Shown: positions 31,514 through 40,975, numbered from the stretch's first letter. The stretch: DNA of 64,000 nucleotides from Streptomyces flaveus (GCF_014647675.1 NZ_BMPQ01000005.1:422716-486715); one strand, 5' to 3'. Numbers and translations are program-made. Notes: generated from the letters alone by a model not told the origin.

Positions 31514-33646
31514 TCACTCGGCGGCGGAAGCGGAATCCGTTTCCGGCCGGTTGGCGAGAGCGCGCGCGATGCGGTCGCGGCCGACGACCATGACGCCGTC
31601 GGACTTGTAGGGCTCGGCGCCGGTGCCGTCCAGGACGCGCTTGAGGTCGATGAACGACCACTTGCCGTAGGCGTCCTCGTTGAGCATCGCGAGCCGCTTG
31701 AGCACGTCCTGCGTCCGCAGCCGGGAGGCGTCCCCGATGGCGGCGGCGATGTCGGCGAGCGGGTCACGGTCGGCCCCGCGGTCGATGACGTGCAGGGTGG
31801 TGACCCCGTCGCGCATCGCCTTGGCGCGGGTGGCGATCACCTTCGCGTCATCGGTGCTGATGTAGTGCGTGCGTACCGTGATGGACGACTGCCCCTTGGG
31901 AATCTCGATGCCGTCGGAGGCGATGACGAGGGTTCCCTTGTCCAGTCCGGGACGCAGCAGGTTCGGGGCGGCGCCGCCGTCGACGGCCTTGTCCCCCAGC
32001 GCCATGCGGGCCTGAGACTCCGTACCGAGGGCGAGGGAGGCCCGCGTGTGCGCACCCTCCCGGACCAGCTTGGGAAGGTTCTGGTCGGTGGGGTCCTGGG
32101 TGCCCTGCCACAGCAGCACGTTCACCGCACGGCCCTGGTTGTGGATCTTCCGGGCGGCCATGAAGTACCGGGAGTTGGAGCTGGACCCGCCATAGGGCCG
32201 CTTGTCCTCGTCCTTGACCGGGCACATGAACGCGACCTGCGCCTCGTCCACGATGACGATCAGCGGCGGAAACATCGTGCCGGGCGGCGCCTGGAGACGG
32301 CGGTTCATCTCCTCGACCGCGTCCTCGGCCATCTCGGTCACCTGGATGACGTGGTCGTCGGTGGGGCCCTGGATCAGCCGGGTGGCGAGCCCATCGAACA
32401 TGTTCCAGTCGCCAGCGCCCTTGAGGTCACCCATCCAGAACTCGACCGACCGATCCAAAGCGAGCCACAGGGCCAGCGCCCGCAGCGCGGCGGTCTTGCC
32501 CTGGTTCGACAACCCGGTGATGAGCAGATGGCGCTGATACACGCTCAAACCGGCGGCGTCGCCGCGCAGGTCCTGACCCCACGGCGCCTTGCCCTTGGCG
32601 TAGTCGGCGGTCAGCGTCTCATCTGTGACCAGCGGAGACGGCCCGATCGGCTCATCCAGGGCGCCGGAATCGGCGATCCACAGCCGCACCGTGCGGGCCG
32701 CCTCGGGGATCGTGATGAACACCTCGTGCTCGTGCCGGGTCAGGTTCTCCGCGAGCTTGCGGCGCCGGTTCTGTACCTCGTTCGTCGACACCCCGGACGG
32801 CAGCGTGACGTCCAGCTCGACACCACACCCGGCAATCTTGATCGGGGACAGCATCGAGGCGCCCGCGTCGCCCATCTCCTTGATGGCGTTGCGCATCGCC
32901 GGGATGCCCAGATCGCGCAGGGCCTTGACGACGATCGAGGGGGTGATGGGCTCACCCTCGCCGGAGCGGACGCTCGCGGGCAGTGCCCACTGGGGGGCGG
33001 CCTGCTGCTTGCTGCCGACCGCCCACAGGGCGAGCAGGGCCAGGAACGGGCCGATCGTGATGGCCGGACCCCACACCACCTGCACGATCCGGATCAGCGC
33101 GGCGATGAAGTCGACGGTCGCCTTCAACGGCGTGATGACATCCCCGACTTCCTTGCTGTTGAGGGCCATCACGATGCCGAGCGCGACCAGCACCCCGATG
33201 CCCATCCCGGTGCCCACGGCCACGCCCTTGGCGGCATCGGCCGGGGAGTGCAGCAGGTCCATGCGGCGGCGGTGGCGCGCCTCACGGAAGCGCTGAAGAC
33301 GCTCCTCCCACTCCTCGGCGACCTCGAAGTTCCCGGCGGCCTCAGCGGCGCGGAGCATGCGCTCATAGCGGGCGCCGGTGCGGCCGTCCCAGGTGCGGCG
33401 GGCCACGATCCGGCCCCCGTTGAGCGTGTAGAGGCCGTGGCGGGCCACCGCGCGCACGGTGGTCTTGGTGTTCTCGTGGGTGGCGATGCGTTTCACGGCG
33501 CGGCCGGAGCGCACCCACAACGGCACCCTCGGCCTCGGCACGCTCGGCGCGGCGGGCGGGTCGGACACCACGGTCAGGGTGGTGACGGGCACGTCCGGAG
33601 CAGGCGGTTCGGGGCCCTTGTGGAGTCGTACGACGTTGTCAGACAT
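31514..33646 (-). CDS. traB: TraB-type conjugative DNA translocase of element B
   Basis: 710 residues with the same build as the element A enzyme: basic helical N-terminus with WDGRTGARYERML, two membrane regions (about 140-163 and 178-210), Walker A GLSNQGKT (378-385), Walker B LIVIVDEAQ (462-470) and a C-terminal winged helix (EPYKSDGVMVVGRD). Near-identity of that last segment to element A (APYKSDGVMVVARD) fits the shared clt octamer. It alone should drive double-stranded DNA transfer. The region 33647-33765 between it and the protease gene is noncoding. Confidence 0.96.
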   Translation of the reverse strand: MSDNVVRLHKGPEPPAPDVPVTTLTVVSDPPAAPSVPRPRVPLWVRSGRAVKRIATHENTKTTVRAVARHGLYTLNGGRIVARRTWDGRTGARYERMLRAAEAAGNFEVAEEWEERLQRFREARHRRRMDLLHSPADAAKGVAVGTGMGIGVLVALGIVMALNSKEVGDVITPLKATVDFIAALIRIVQVVWGPAITIGPFLALLALWAVGSKQQAAPQWALPASVRSGEGEPITPSIVVKALRDLGIPAMRNAIKEMGDAGASMLSPIKIAGCGVELDVTLPSGVSTNEVQNRRRKLAENLTRHEHEVFITIPEAARTVRLWIADSGALDEPIGPSPLVTDETLTADYAKGKAPWGQDLRGDAAGLSVYQRHLLITGLSNQGKTAALRALALWLALDRSVEFWMGDLKGAGDWNMFDGLATRLIQGPTDDHVIQVTEMAEDAVEEMNRRLQAPPGTMFPPLIVIVDEAQVAFMCPVKDEDKRPYGGSSSNSRYFMAARKIHNQGRAVNVLLWQGTQDPTDQNLPKLVREGAHTRASLALGTESQARMALGDKAVDGGAAPNLLRPGLDKGTLVIASDGIEIPKGQSSITVRTHYISTDDAKVIATRAKAMRDGVTTLHVIDRGADRDPLADIAAAIGDASRLRTQDVLKRLAMLNEDAYGKWSFIDLKRVLDGTGAEPYKSDGVMVVGRDRIARALANRPETDSASAAE

Positions 33647-33765
33647 GCTGGGAGTTCTCCTGACTGCCCCGAGCAGGGGCGGGAGTTGAAGGGGAAGGTG
33701 CCGGGGGTGGCCGGGTCCGTGGCAGGGACGACCACCCCCGGCGGGCGAGCAGTACGCGGGGCGGG

Positions 33766-34320
33766 TCAGGCGGCGGCGCCGGGAACGAGCTGGTTGGCCA
33801 GGTACTCCTTGCCGTAGGCCTCGCGCTCTTCCAGCTCCAGCAGGCGCTGGTGTTCGCGGGCCTGACGGCGTGACTGACGCTCGATGCGGAAGCCGTCGCG
33901 GGTGTCGCGCACGATCCGGTCGACCACGTCCTTGCGGCTGAACTGCATGCAGTGCACGAGTTCGTGCACGAGGGTCACGGCGAACTCGGCTTCGCCGGGG
34001 TGCTGGTCGACGTTGACCAGAATCAGCGCGGTGCCGTCCGTGCGGGGAATGGCTCGGCCGGCCGCTTCGCGGGCCAACTTGAGTGCGGCCCGTTCGGCGC
34101 GGGCGCGGGTGCGCTTGTCGAGGACGCCGGCCAGTTCGGCATCGGCGGCGGCCCCGAGTTCGGCCATGCCGCGCGGGTTGGTCAAGACGACCTGCACGTC
34201 CGGCATGCTGCCGGGCACCGACCGGTTCACGAGCCTGACGGCCTGCTCGGTCAGCCGCTTCGCGGTGCGCAGGGTGGAGCCGTAACCGGGCAGCTTGTGC
34301 GTGCTCACGGATGTCTTCAC
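33766..34320 (-). CDS. HExxH putative zinc metallopeptidase of the transfer region
   Basis: About 184 residues from GTG 34320 (GGAGA upstream). The motif VTLVHELVHCMQF (about 117-129) is a zincin HExxH with a downstream ELEEREAY segment that could give the third ligand. The N-terminal part (VQVVLTNPRGMAELG ... TALILVNVD) looks like the edge strands of a compact metallopeptidase. No signal peptide, so intracellular. It could process a repressor, as ImmA does in ICEBs1, or remodel peptidoglycan, but neither is shown. It lies between traB and the RRQRL gene. Confidence 0.75.
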   Translation of the reverse strand: MKTSVSTHKLPGYGSTLRTAKRLTEQAVRLVNRSVPGSMPDVQVVLTNPRGMAELGAAADAELAGVLDKRTRARAERAALKLAREAAGRAIPRTDGTALILVNVDQHPGEAEFAVTLVHELVHCMQFSRKDVVDRIVRDTRDGFRIERQSRRQAREHQRLLELEEREAYGKEYLANQLVPGAAA

Positions 34321-34349
34321 AGATGTCTCCGTCTCGGGAATGTCGCAGG

Positions 34350-34730
34350 TCAGGAGGCGGCCTGGTCGGGGTAGGCGCACAGCACGCACATGCCGAGCGA
34401 GGTCGGAATGCATTTGCTGTAGACCACCTGGCACTGGGGGCAGGTGCGGCGGGTGAGCATCGCCAGCGCGAGCGCGCCCCACTTGCGCGACGTCATCGGC
34501 CGCACCGGCTTGGCCAGGTCGATGCGGTAGAGGTAGCCGACCAGCGGCGGGCGCCGGTAGCGCGGCAGCATGATCTGTGCTGCCACTGGCTGTCCCCCCG
34601 GACGCAGCCCGATCTTGCGCAGGTCACGGCGGGTGGCGTAGCCGTCCGGGGCGTACTTCCACGGGTAGGTGGGAATGCCGTAGCGGGTGCCGGTGGGGTC
34701 GAAGTACTTGGCGTACGCCCTGCCCATCAC
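34350..34730 (-). CDS. RRQRL motif-containing zinc-binding protein
   Basis: 126 residues (GTG 34730 overlapping the upstream stop, or ATG 34727). The N-terminal TGTRYGIPTYPW, the central TRRDLRKIGLRPGGQPVAAQ and the terminal CPQC ... CVLC pairs match the family named RRQRL motif-containing zinc-binding protein, which occurs in Streptomyces AICEs beside traB. The name-giving RRQRL reads RRDLR here. Function unknown. Confidence 0.8.
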   Translation of the reverse strand: MMGRAYAKYFDPTGTRYGIPTYPWKYAPDGYATRRDLRKIGLRPGGQPVAAQIMLPRYRRPPLVGYLYRIDLAKPVRPMTSRKWGALALAMLTRRTCPQCQVVYSKCIPTSLGMCVLCAYPDQAAS

Positions 34731-35824
34731 GCGGCCTCAGCGCGCTCAGCCTTCAGCGTGTCGCGCAGCATGCGCGCGTTGGCCGGCGAGGTGTGTACCT
34801 CACGGCGGATGCCCTCGGCGGTCACCTTCGCGTCCGGCCAATCGGCCGTCACGCGCCGCGCCTCATCGAGCAGTTGAGCCGCCGTACGCTTCGGCCGGGG
34901 CGAGCGCGCCGCATCCGGAACCCGACCGGTCGCCCGACGCGATCGGGGCGCCTCAGCGGGCACCGTACGTCGCTCGATCGCCTTGACCGGAGTCGGGGCG
35001 ATAGCCGGTACCGGCTTGAGCGGCAGGGCCGACTTCCCGAAGTCGACCGCCACCGGATCGGGCACCCGCAGCACCGTTGCCACGGCGGGCGCCGGGGCCG
35101 ATACCGGGAGGTCAGCCGTAGACCGATTGCTTATGCTCTCGGTGGATTCATTCGGATTCGTGACCGGGGCGGGAATCGGGTCGGTGCCGCCGAACATCGA
35201 CAGGAGCGCGGCGTTCGCACCGGCGGTGACGCGGTCGCGCTGGACTTCCAGCAGCCTCGATCCGAGCGCCGTGTCCCCGACGCCGACCTTGCGGGCCAGA
35301 CGCCACGACTTGCGCTCCGACCATTTCTTGATCCGGTCACTGGGGTGGTGGGCGGCACGGGCCTGGTGGTAGGCGAGGGCCTGCACGATGTCGGCGGTGC
35401 GCCGCTCGTTCTCCGCGTCGCGGCCGTCGGTGTGGACCACGATGCGGCGGGCGAGGAACGCCATGCCCTCCGCCGACACGGACATGCCCATCGGGGTCAG
35501 TGCGTAGATGACGGTGCGGCCCAGGTCCGGCGCGGCCATGGCGCCCATGACCGACGCGGCGGCCGGCAGCGCCCACAGCCCGACCCGTACGACGCGCGGG
35601 GAGGACTGGCCCAGCATGGTCAACCCCAGCAACACCAGGGCGAGCACAGCCGTGGCACCCTCACCGGCGGCAAGGGCCCCGAGCGCGGTGCCCTTGCCGT
35701 AGGCGTGCCCGATGTTGCTGTACGTGCCGATACCGCCAATCACGCCCGTGGCGAGCATCGGCACGAACGCGGCCGTCAGCACACCGACCTGGACCTTCGT
35801 CAGAGGCTTGCGGGTTTTGCTCAT
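34727..35824 (-). CDS. SpdB/DUF2637-like membrane protein with C-terminal winged helix
   Basis: 365 residues. Four hydrophobic segments lie in the first 125 residues (about 15-38, 50-70, 80-95, 100-115), then a soluble linker, a Pro/Ala-rich part and a terminal winged helix (about 305-360: AAQLLDEARRV ... EGIRREVHTSPANARMLRD). This is the build of plasmid spread proteins. It overlaps both neighbours by 4 bp in the leftward transfer operon. Confidence 0.78.
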   Translation of the reverse strand: MSKTRKPLTKVQVGVLTAAFVPMLATGVIGGIGTYSNIGHAYGKGTALGALAAGEGATAVLALVLLGLTMLGQSSPRVVRVGLWALPAAASVMGAMAAPDLGRTVIYALTPMGMSVSAEGMAFLARRIVVHTDGRDAENERRTADIVQALAYHQARAAHHPSDRIKKWSERKSWRLARKVGVGDTALGSRLLEVQRDRVTAGANAALLSMFGGTDPIPAPVTNPNESTESISNRSTADLPVSAPAPAVATVLRVPDPVAVDFGKSALPLKPVPAIAPTPVKAIERRTVPAEAPRSRRATGRVPDAARSPRPKRTAAQLLDEARRVTADWPDAKVTAEGIRREVHTSPANARMLRDTLKAERAEAA

Positions 35825-36084
35825 GCCGCACCCCCCGTCACCGTCGCGCCCCGGTTGGCCAGCTCGCGGCGGGCGGCCAGCACCCGGCGGCGGGCGCGGC
35901 GGATACGCCGGGCGTCCAGCTCGGTCGGTGTGCGGTCGATGGTGATGATCTGCGCGTCCAACAGCTCGACTTCCGCCGTGATCAGCGGCATCTCGTAGTC
36001 GATGGCATCCAGCTCCGCATCCGTCGGCTCCATGAAGTCGGCGAACGCGGTAACAGCGTCCTGAACAGTGACGATGTGGTTCAT
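35821..36084 (-). CDS. DUF6284 family protein
   Basis: 87 residues. MNHIVTVQDAVTAFADFMEP and the following ELDAID ... EVELLDAQI with a basic helix (RRIRRARRRVLAARREL) are typical of DUF6284, a family found on Streptomyces integrative elements at this place. It is the first gene of the leftward transfer operon behind the GntR operator region. Function unknown. Confidence 0.82.
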   Translation of the reverse strand: MNHIVTVQDAVTAFADFMEPTDAELDAIDYEMPLITAEVELLDAQIITIDRTPTELDARRIRRARRRVLAARRELANRGATVTGGAA

Positions 36085-36434
36085 TGGGTCGTGTGTCCTT
36101 TCACAGGGGAACGGCCCGAACAGCGCCCCCGGAGTAGCCGCTCCGGGGGCGCGCGCCGTTGTGGAGTCAGGGGATTCCGGCTCCCCTCGACCCCGCCCGT
36201 ACGACCGCTAGGCCGGACGGGCGGGGGAGGCAACCGGCCGCAGCGCCACACGGACGTTGCGGAACGGAAGAGACATGCGCGGTTCAGAGCCGCGCGGCCG
36301 TCTTTTCGACTCGGGGAGACGGGGCCCACCTATGCAGTTCTCAAGCAACGACCAGCGCGGGGCCCCTGCGGAAGCGAGCTATCCCGAACCGGCACAGCCT
36401 TGAAGCAGCCCAAAGAAGGCCCTTCCGGCCCGCT

Positions 36435-36506
36435 GTCCTAGGACTGCGAGCGGCCTGAGACGACTATGCATCGCAGTCCTAGGACTGTCAACAGTCCTAG
36501 GACTGT
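36435..36506. promoter_or_regulatory. Three GTCCTAGGAC operators of the GntR repressor
   Basis: Palindromes GTCCTAGGAC at 36435-36444, CAGTCCTAGGACTG at 36474-36487 and ACAGTCCTAGGACTGT at 36491-36506; centres are 41 and 18 bp apart. They lie between the divergent DUF6284/transfer operon and the GntR gene. The remaining divergent region (36085-36434) has no gene but shows GC-rich hairpins (for example around 36110-36160). Confidence 0.8.
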
Positions 36507-36538
36507 GCTTCACTGGGACGCGTTGAGAGGAGTTCTGC

Positions 36539-37333
36539 GTGGCACCCAAGTGGCGCGACCTGGCGGACAGGCTCGCGGAGCAGATCAGGAACGGTGAGTA
36601 CGGTCCGGGCGCCCAATTGCCCCAGATCAGAGACCTCGTGGAAGCCGGGGAAGGCTCGAAAGCCACTGTCCACCAGGCCTACAAAGCGCTGGAAGCCCAA
36701 GGGCTCGTGACCTCATCGCGTGGGCACGGCACGGTCGTACGTCCGAGCGCTCCCCTCAAGCGGCTCGGGATTGCCCGCTACGACAAGGCGAAGTGGCGCG
36801 ATGGCGACGAAGTCGCGTTCATCGCGGACCGCGTCGCATCGGGGCGCGCCTACAAGCGAAACGAGCAGACGCAGACCGTGAGCCGCGTTCAGGCGGACAG
36901 CCTCGTTGCCGAGGGGCTGGGCGTTCCAGTCGGCTCCGAGGTGTACGCACGTGCCCGCCTCGTGAAGGAGGGGACACAGCCGACTCACACCCTGACCAGC
37001 TACTACAGGCCAGAGCATGTCGAGGGCACGCGCATCGTTGACCCCTCACCGGGACCCGCCGGCCGTGGTGGCGGATTCCGGGTCCTGTACGACGCCGGAT
37101 ACGAGATCGACCACATGAGAGAGGCGCTGTTCGCCCGTGTCCCGACAGCGCAAGAGGTGCAGCTCCTACAGCTCCCCGCCGGTGAGCCCGTAGTCGAGCT
37201 GCATCGGACCACGTACACCGCAGATGGCACGGTGGTGGAGTTCGCGGTGGGTATCCACTCAGCTTCTCGCTTCGCGTGGGAGTACGACTTCAAGGTTCCC
37301 GACTCGGCACAAGACACGAAGGGGCAGGCATGA
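36539..37333 (+). CDS. GntR-family repressor (KorSA-like, UTRA domain)
   Basis: 264 residues from GTG 36539 with GAGAGGAG upstream. N-terminal winged helix (about 4-70: DRLAEQIRNGEYGPGAQLP ... GHGTVVR) and a UTRA ligand-binding domain (about 95-255). In pSAM2-type elements the equivalent protein (KorSA) represses the activator and itself. Here three palindromes lie just upstream and the ATGA overlap couples it to the next gene. Confidence 0.88.
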   Translation: MAPKWRDLADRLAEQIRNGEYGPGAQLPQIRDLVEAGEGSKATVHQAYKALEAQGLVTSSRGHGTVVRPSAPLKRLGIARYDKAKWRDGDEVAFIADRVASGRAYKRNEQTQTVSRVQADSLVAEGLGVPVGSEVYARARLVKEGTQPTHTLTSYYRPEHVEGTRIVDPSPGPAGRGGGFRVLYDAGYEIDHMREALFARVPTAQEVQLLQLPAGEPVVELHRTTYTADGTVVEFAVGIHSASRFAWEYDFKVPDSAQDTKGQA

Positions 37334-37992
37334 TCTCGGCACAGGTATGGGCGGATGCCCGACTTCTGTGGGACTACCACCGCATGCACCACGACCCACG
37401 ACCTTGCTCGGTGGCCATCGGTCTGGGTAGCCACGACCTGGGTGTGGCCGACATGGCGGCGGAGCTGTACCACCAGGGCATGGCGCCGGTCATCGTGTTC
37501 ACCGGGGCCACCAGCCCTACGACCCGAGCGCGCATGCCACGTGGGGAGGCTGTCCACTACCGAGAGCGCGCGTTGCAGCTCGGGGTACCCGGTTCCGCTG
37601 TACTCCTGGAACCGCGCGCGACGAACACCGGCGAGAACATCGAGTTCAGCAAAGCCGTGCTGGCAGAAGCTGGCATCCCGGTGGCGTCTGTCCTGCTCGT
37701 GAGCAAGCCGTACGAAGAGCGGCGCTCGTACGCCATGATGCGGAAGCTCTGGACCGACGTCGACGTCGTGTGCGCGTCCACGCCGATGGGTTTGGAGGAG
37801 TACGCCGACTTCATCGGGGATGCCCGCATGGTGATCGACATGATCGTGGGCGCCCTGCAACGAGTCCTCGTCTTTCCAGGCTGGGGACTGGCTATCGAGC
37901 AGGTTGTGCCGAATGCCGTCGTGGCCGCCTACGAGCGGCTGTGCGTCGAGGGCTTCACCAGCCGACTCATCCCCGAGGCAACCAGTGCTTGA
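37330..37992 (+). CDS. YdcF-like (DUF218) protein
   Basis: 220 residues from ATG 37330 (4-bp overlap with gntR). GLGSHDLGVADMAAELY, VFTGATS, EPRATNTGENIEFS and VLLVSKPYEERRSYAM are the DUF218/YdcF signature, a Rossmann-like fold of unclear substrate, without the membrane anchor many members have. Cotranscription with the repressor suggests it may relay a small-molecule signal, but this is inference. The 250 bp after it hold no gene. Confidence 0.8.
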   Translation: MISAQVWADARLLWDYHRMHHDPRPCSVAIGLGSHDLGVADMAAELYHQGMAPVIVFTGATSPTTRARMPRGEAVHYRERALQLGVPGSAVLLEPRATNTGENIEFSKAVLAEAGIPVASVLLVSKPYEERRSYAMMRKLWTDVDVVCASTPMGLEEYADFIGDARMVIDMIVGALQRVLVFPGWGLAIEQVVPNAVVAAYERLCVEGFTSRLIPEATSA

Positions 37993-38242
37993 GATTATTT
38001 AGCGCCGGACGGCAAGGGTAACGACAGGCTCATTCCTGCGATCTCCTCCAATTCTCCGAGCATCGGGAGGTCGCCACCATCCAGTAGTCCGCCCGGATCA
38101 CGCTGGGCGGGCTACTGCGTTTTATGGAGCGCGTCACGGGTTTACAAGTGGATCTCGTCGCCGACCCCAATCGGGAGAACCGGAAGGATAGCAGTACCAT
38201 AATTCGTGCGCCGACAATGTGCATCCCATGGGAACATAAGGC

Positions 38243-39073
38243 ATGAGTACTTCTCAGCCGCCCGCGCAGCGACCCCAGCATCCCCTTCTGCAACATGACT
38301 ATCAGGGCCTTTGCTGGTGGTGCGGCAATACGGCCGACTCTCGCGAGCATCGCTATAAGAAGGCCGACGTGGTGCGCGCGTTCGGATCCGGCCCTTGGCC
38401 GAGCCCTGTGGTGCGTGTCCAGTCCGGCAGCGACCGCGAAGATCGGATCCAGGGACCCAACTCGGCAAAGTTGAAGTTCGCCAAGGTGCTGTGCGCCGAC
38501 TGCAACAACGCCAAGAGTCAACCCTTCGACCTTGCCTACGACGCTTTCGCTGAGTACATCCATCAAAACAGCGAGGTCATTGTAGAAGCGGGTGTCATTC
38601 AGTTCTCTCGGATCTATGGGAAGGGCTGGAGGGAAGAGCGCAGAGTGCTGACGAAGTATCTCGTTAAGAATATCTGCTGCCGGTTGGCCGAAGACGGAGT
38701 TCAGATCCCTCAGCCAGTGATCCACTTCATGGATGGATCGGTGCGAGATCTCCCAAATCTGACCCTTGAAATGAATATCAACATGGCCAAGTACGAGATG
38801 GGAGTGCACTTCAGGGATGCCCATGGCATCGAAGACGGGAGTCTGTGGATGGGAGATCACGGGATCATCTACGACTCGCGGACTAATCCACTGGGCACCT
38901 TCAGTCACCTGGGATTCGACTGGTTCAACGTGGACTACCAAGTGCTGTTCGGTCGCAGGAAGGGACGGGCGAACTTCTTCAGCGGAGACACTGTGAAGCT
39001 TGAGCGCTTCTGGCCAGAAGGTCTCTCGACTGGTGACGCTCTCCGCGCCTGCCGAGACTGCAACCCCTCCTGA
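38243..39073 (+). CDS. HNH-endonuclease-like cargo protein
   Basis: 276 residues. CWWCG (C24, C27), EH (35-36) and a later CADCNN (C84, C87, N88) with KSQPFD reproduce the treble-clef layout of HNH nucleases (Cys pair, E-H, Cys pair-N). The rest is alpha/beta without a recognised domain. Codon use is less GC-biased than in element genes. It lies in the cargo zone with the PIN-like gene. Antiphage or incoming-DNA nuclease is plausible, but toxin or housekeeping roles are not excluded. Confidence 0.65.
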   Translation: MSTSQPPAQRPQHPLLQHDYQGLCWWCGNTADSREHRYKKADVVRAFGSGPWPSPVVRVQSGSDREDRIQGPNSAKLKFAKVLCADCNNAKSQPFDLAYDAFAEYIHQNSEVIVEAGVIQFSRIYGKGWREERRVLTKYLVKNICCRLAEDGVQIPQPVIHFMDGSVRDLPNLTLEMNINMAKYEMGVHFRDAHGIEDGSLWMGDHGIIYDSRTNPLGTFSHLGFDWFNVDYQVLFGRRKGRANFFSGDTVKLERFWPEGLSTGDALRACRDCNPS

Positions 39074-39221
39074 GGGCACACTCAACGTCGCGTGTGCTGC
39101 TCGCGGGTTCAACGTCCGGCCGGCCAGCAGGTCATGCCTCCACGGACAAGGCCGCAGCTCCAGGGCGTGTTGCTGCATGGAATGTGGAGATGAGATCTCG
39201 TCGGTAAAGTCATGATGATGA

Positions 39222-40745
39222 CTAACTCGGGGGGTCTGTCCTGCCATTCTCCATTTTCTTATCAGCCATCGCGCGAATTTTTCGGATCTGAGCGTCGACT
39301 TCTACGGTTCGCTGCTTAATGTCTCGCAGCATGGATTCCACTGTTGCTACTTGGTTCTCTGCGTCTGCAAGCTCTCGTCCTCCCCTCTTGGCCTCTAGTG
39401 AAGATTTCAACTCAAGTCGCGCTTCACGGAGAGCTTGTATGCCTTCGTCATGTTCCGTGCCAAGAATCTTTCTAAGATTCTCAAGATCCGTCAAGTGCAA
39501 CCACAATTGCTTGTATGAAATGGAAGAAGTCTCAAACAGGGAGTTGCGATGCCATCGCGTTAGATGTGGATTCCTTCGCTGTATCCTGAGTAGGTCCTCC
39601 CAATCTGCACGGCTTATTTTCAATTTTATGCGCCCGTGACTAATTGGATCAGCGGTATTTTGTTCTATGCGCTCAGCCAAGCTTAGTGCGGCTGCGGCCC
39701 GTTCCCGGGCCTTCTCTTGACTCCAGGGGCTGAGAGAATCCTGATTAGCGGTGGATTCCCAACGATTTGCCTCCTCTAGCAGTACGTCACTAATTCTTTG
39801 ATAGTCTTCCTCGCTCAGCGAGATTTCGAGCTCTGCCGCTTTGGCGCTCGTCTCCTCCTGAAGATTCTGGGCCTGCTCTAGGGTGGATGCGCTAACTGAG
39901 GCACCCAACTCCTCTTTAGCAAGTTTCAAGAACGAGCCTAGTTGTACGATCATGAAATCCGCATCGCAGCGCTGCCTAAACTCGATAATCAATTCTCGGC
40001 GGGCGCCAATGACAATGCCACTCTCTTTTTCGACCCAATCCTCCTTAGTGTCGTTGGTGACGAGTAGTAGAGGCATCTTGCGAACTTCAGCTTCACGCAG
40101 TATCTGCTCCCAGATGAAAAAATCCCCGTGAGAGTTTTCGCTTTTATTGGCGTCTTTGTATCCCGGAGGTGTCTTTTCTTGGTATCTGCGCTCAGCTTCC
40201 GCCTTAAGGGTCTCTGCTTCTTCCGGCTTGAACGGTTGTCCGACTTTAGCGTCTAGGATTCGAGCGAGAGCGGAAAGGATTGGATCGTCGGATATCACTC
40301 CTGTCAGGGTTAGGTCGAACGCATTCGCGTGACGCTCTACTTCAGTCCGGGCTTTTTTGAAACCCGCTTCAATTGGGGCAATAAGATTTCTCTTATCACT
40401 TTCGGTGAGTGAGCATCGCTTTACCAGTATGTGAAGTTCCTGGATTGCCTTTCTCTCTAGTTCATCCAAGGTATTCGGAATGGTGTCATATAGTTTTAGG
40501 TGATCTTTCACGGCGTCCATGCGTCGCGAGTAGTATTCGGACGCCACCTGGTGCGGTATCCAAATTCGATCGCGAAGTTGTTCGATCACATCGAGCAGCT
40601 CGTTACGGGCGCTAGGTGTGAAGCGATAAAGCTCTAAGAGGACATTGGTGTCCAAGGTGATCAGGTGTGATTTCGTCGCAATCTTGTAATCGCCAGCCGG
40701 GCGCCGCCAAAGGCCTTCGAAATCGCTCAGGAAAGACGAAACCAT
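39222..40745 (-). CDS. PIN-like domain protein with coiled-coil C-terminus (cargo)
   Basis: About 507 residues from ATG 40745 (MVSSFLSDFEG), preferred over an in-frame upstream start at 40853 because the PIN-like family begins this way and TAGGAC lies upstream. The nuclease-like N-terminus has LDTNVLLELYR (D32), ASEYY, HGDFF and VTNDTKEDW, supplying the acids of a PIN (PIN_8/DUF4935-like) active site. The C-terminal 250 residues are charged and helical, ending in a coiled coil. The gene is visibly AT-richer than all neighbours, a sign of recent transfer. Probable RNA-cutting defence or abortive-infection protein. Confidence 0.72.
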   Translation of the reverse strand: MVSSFLSDFEGLWRRPAGDYKIATKSHLITLDTNVLLELYRFTPSARNELLDVIEQLRDRIWIPHQVASEYYSRRMDAVKDHLKLYDTIPNTLDELERKAIQELHILVKRCSLTESDKRNLIAPIEAGFKKARTEVERHANAFDLTLTGVISDDPILSALARILDAKVGQPFKPEEAETLKAEAERRYQEKTPPGYKDANKSENSHGDFFIWEQILREAEVRKMPLLLVTNDTKEDWVEKESGIVIGARRELIIEFRQRCDADFMIVQLGSFLKLAKEELGASVSASTLEQAQNLQEETSAKAAELEISLSEEDYQRISDVLLEEANRWESTANQDSLSPWSQEKARERAAAALSLAERIEQNTADPISHGRIKLKISRADWEDLLRIQRRNPHLTRWHRNSLFETSSISYKQLWLHLTDLENLRKILGTEHDEGIQALREARLELKSSLEAKRGGRELADAENQVATVESMLRDIKQRTVEVDAQIRKIRAMADKKMENGRTDPPS

Positions 40746-40975
40746 TTTTTGTCCTAAAGTTAGATAAGTGACCCCACGAGCGTACCGGTGAGTGACTTGT
40801 GTGTCTGCCGCTCCGCTCGACAGGCCCTTGAGGGGTGGCTGTTCGCCTGACATCAGTAGGTGACATCAACAGTGGCGTACGACCACGCACGGCGGCGCAC
40901 TGATTACTGGCCGAGCTATACAGTCGACCCGCGCAGTGCCGAGCGGCTAGACCGCACGCGGGGTGGCGCACCCGC

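Noticed and set aside
31790..33817. 675-codon plus-strand frame opposite traB of element B
   Set aside because: Same reason: antisense shadow of a confirmed translocase gene.
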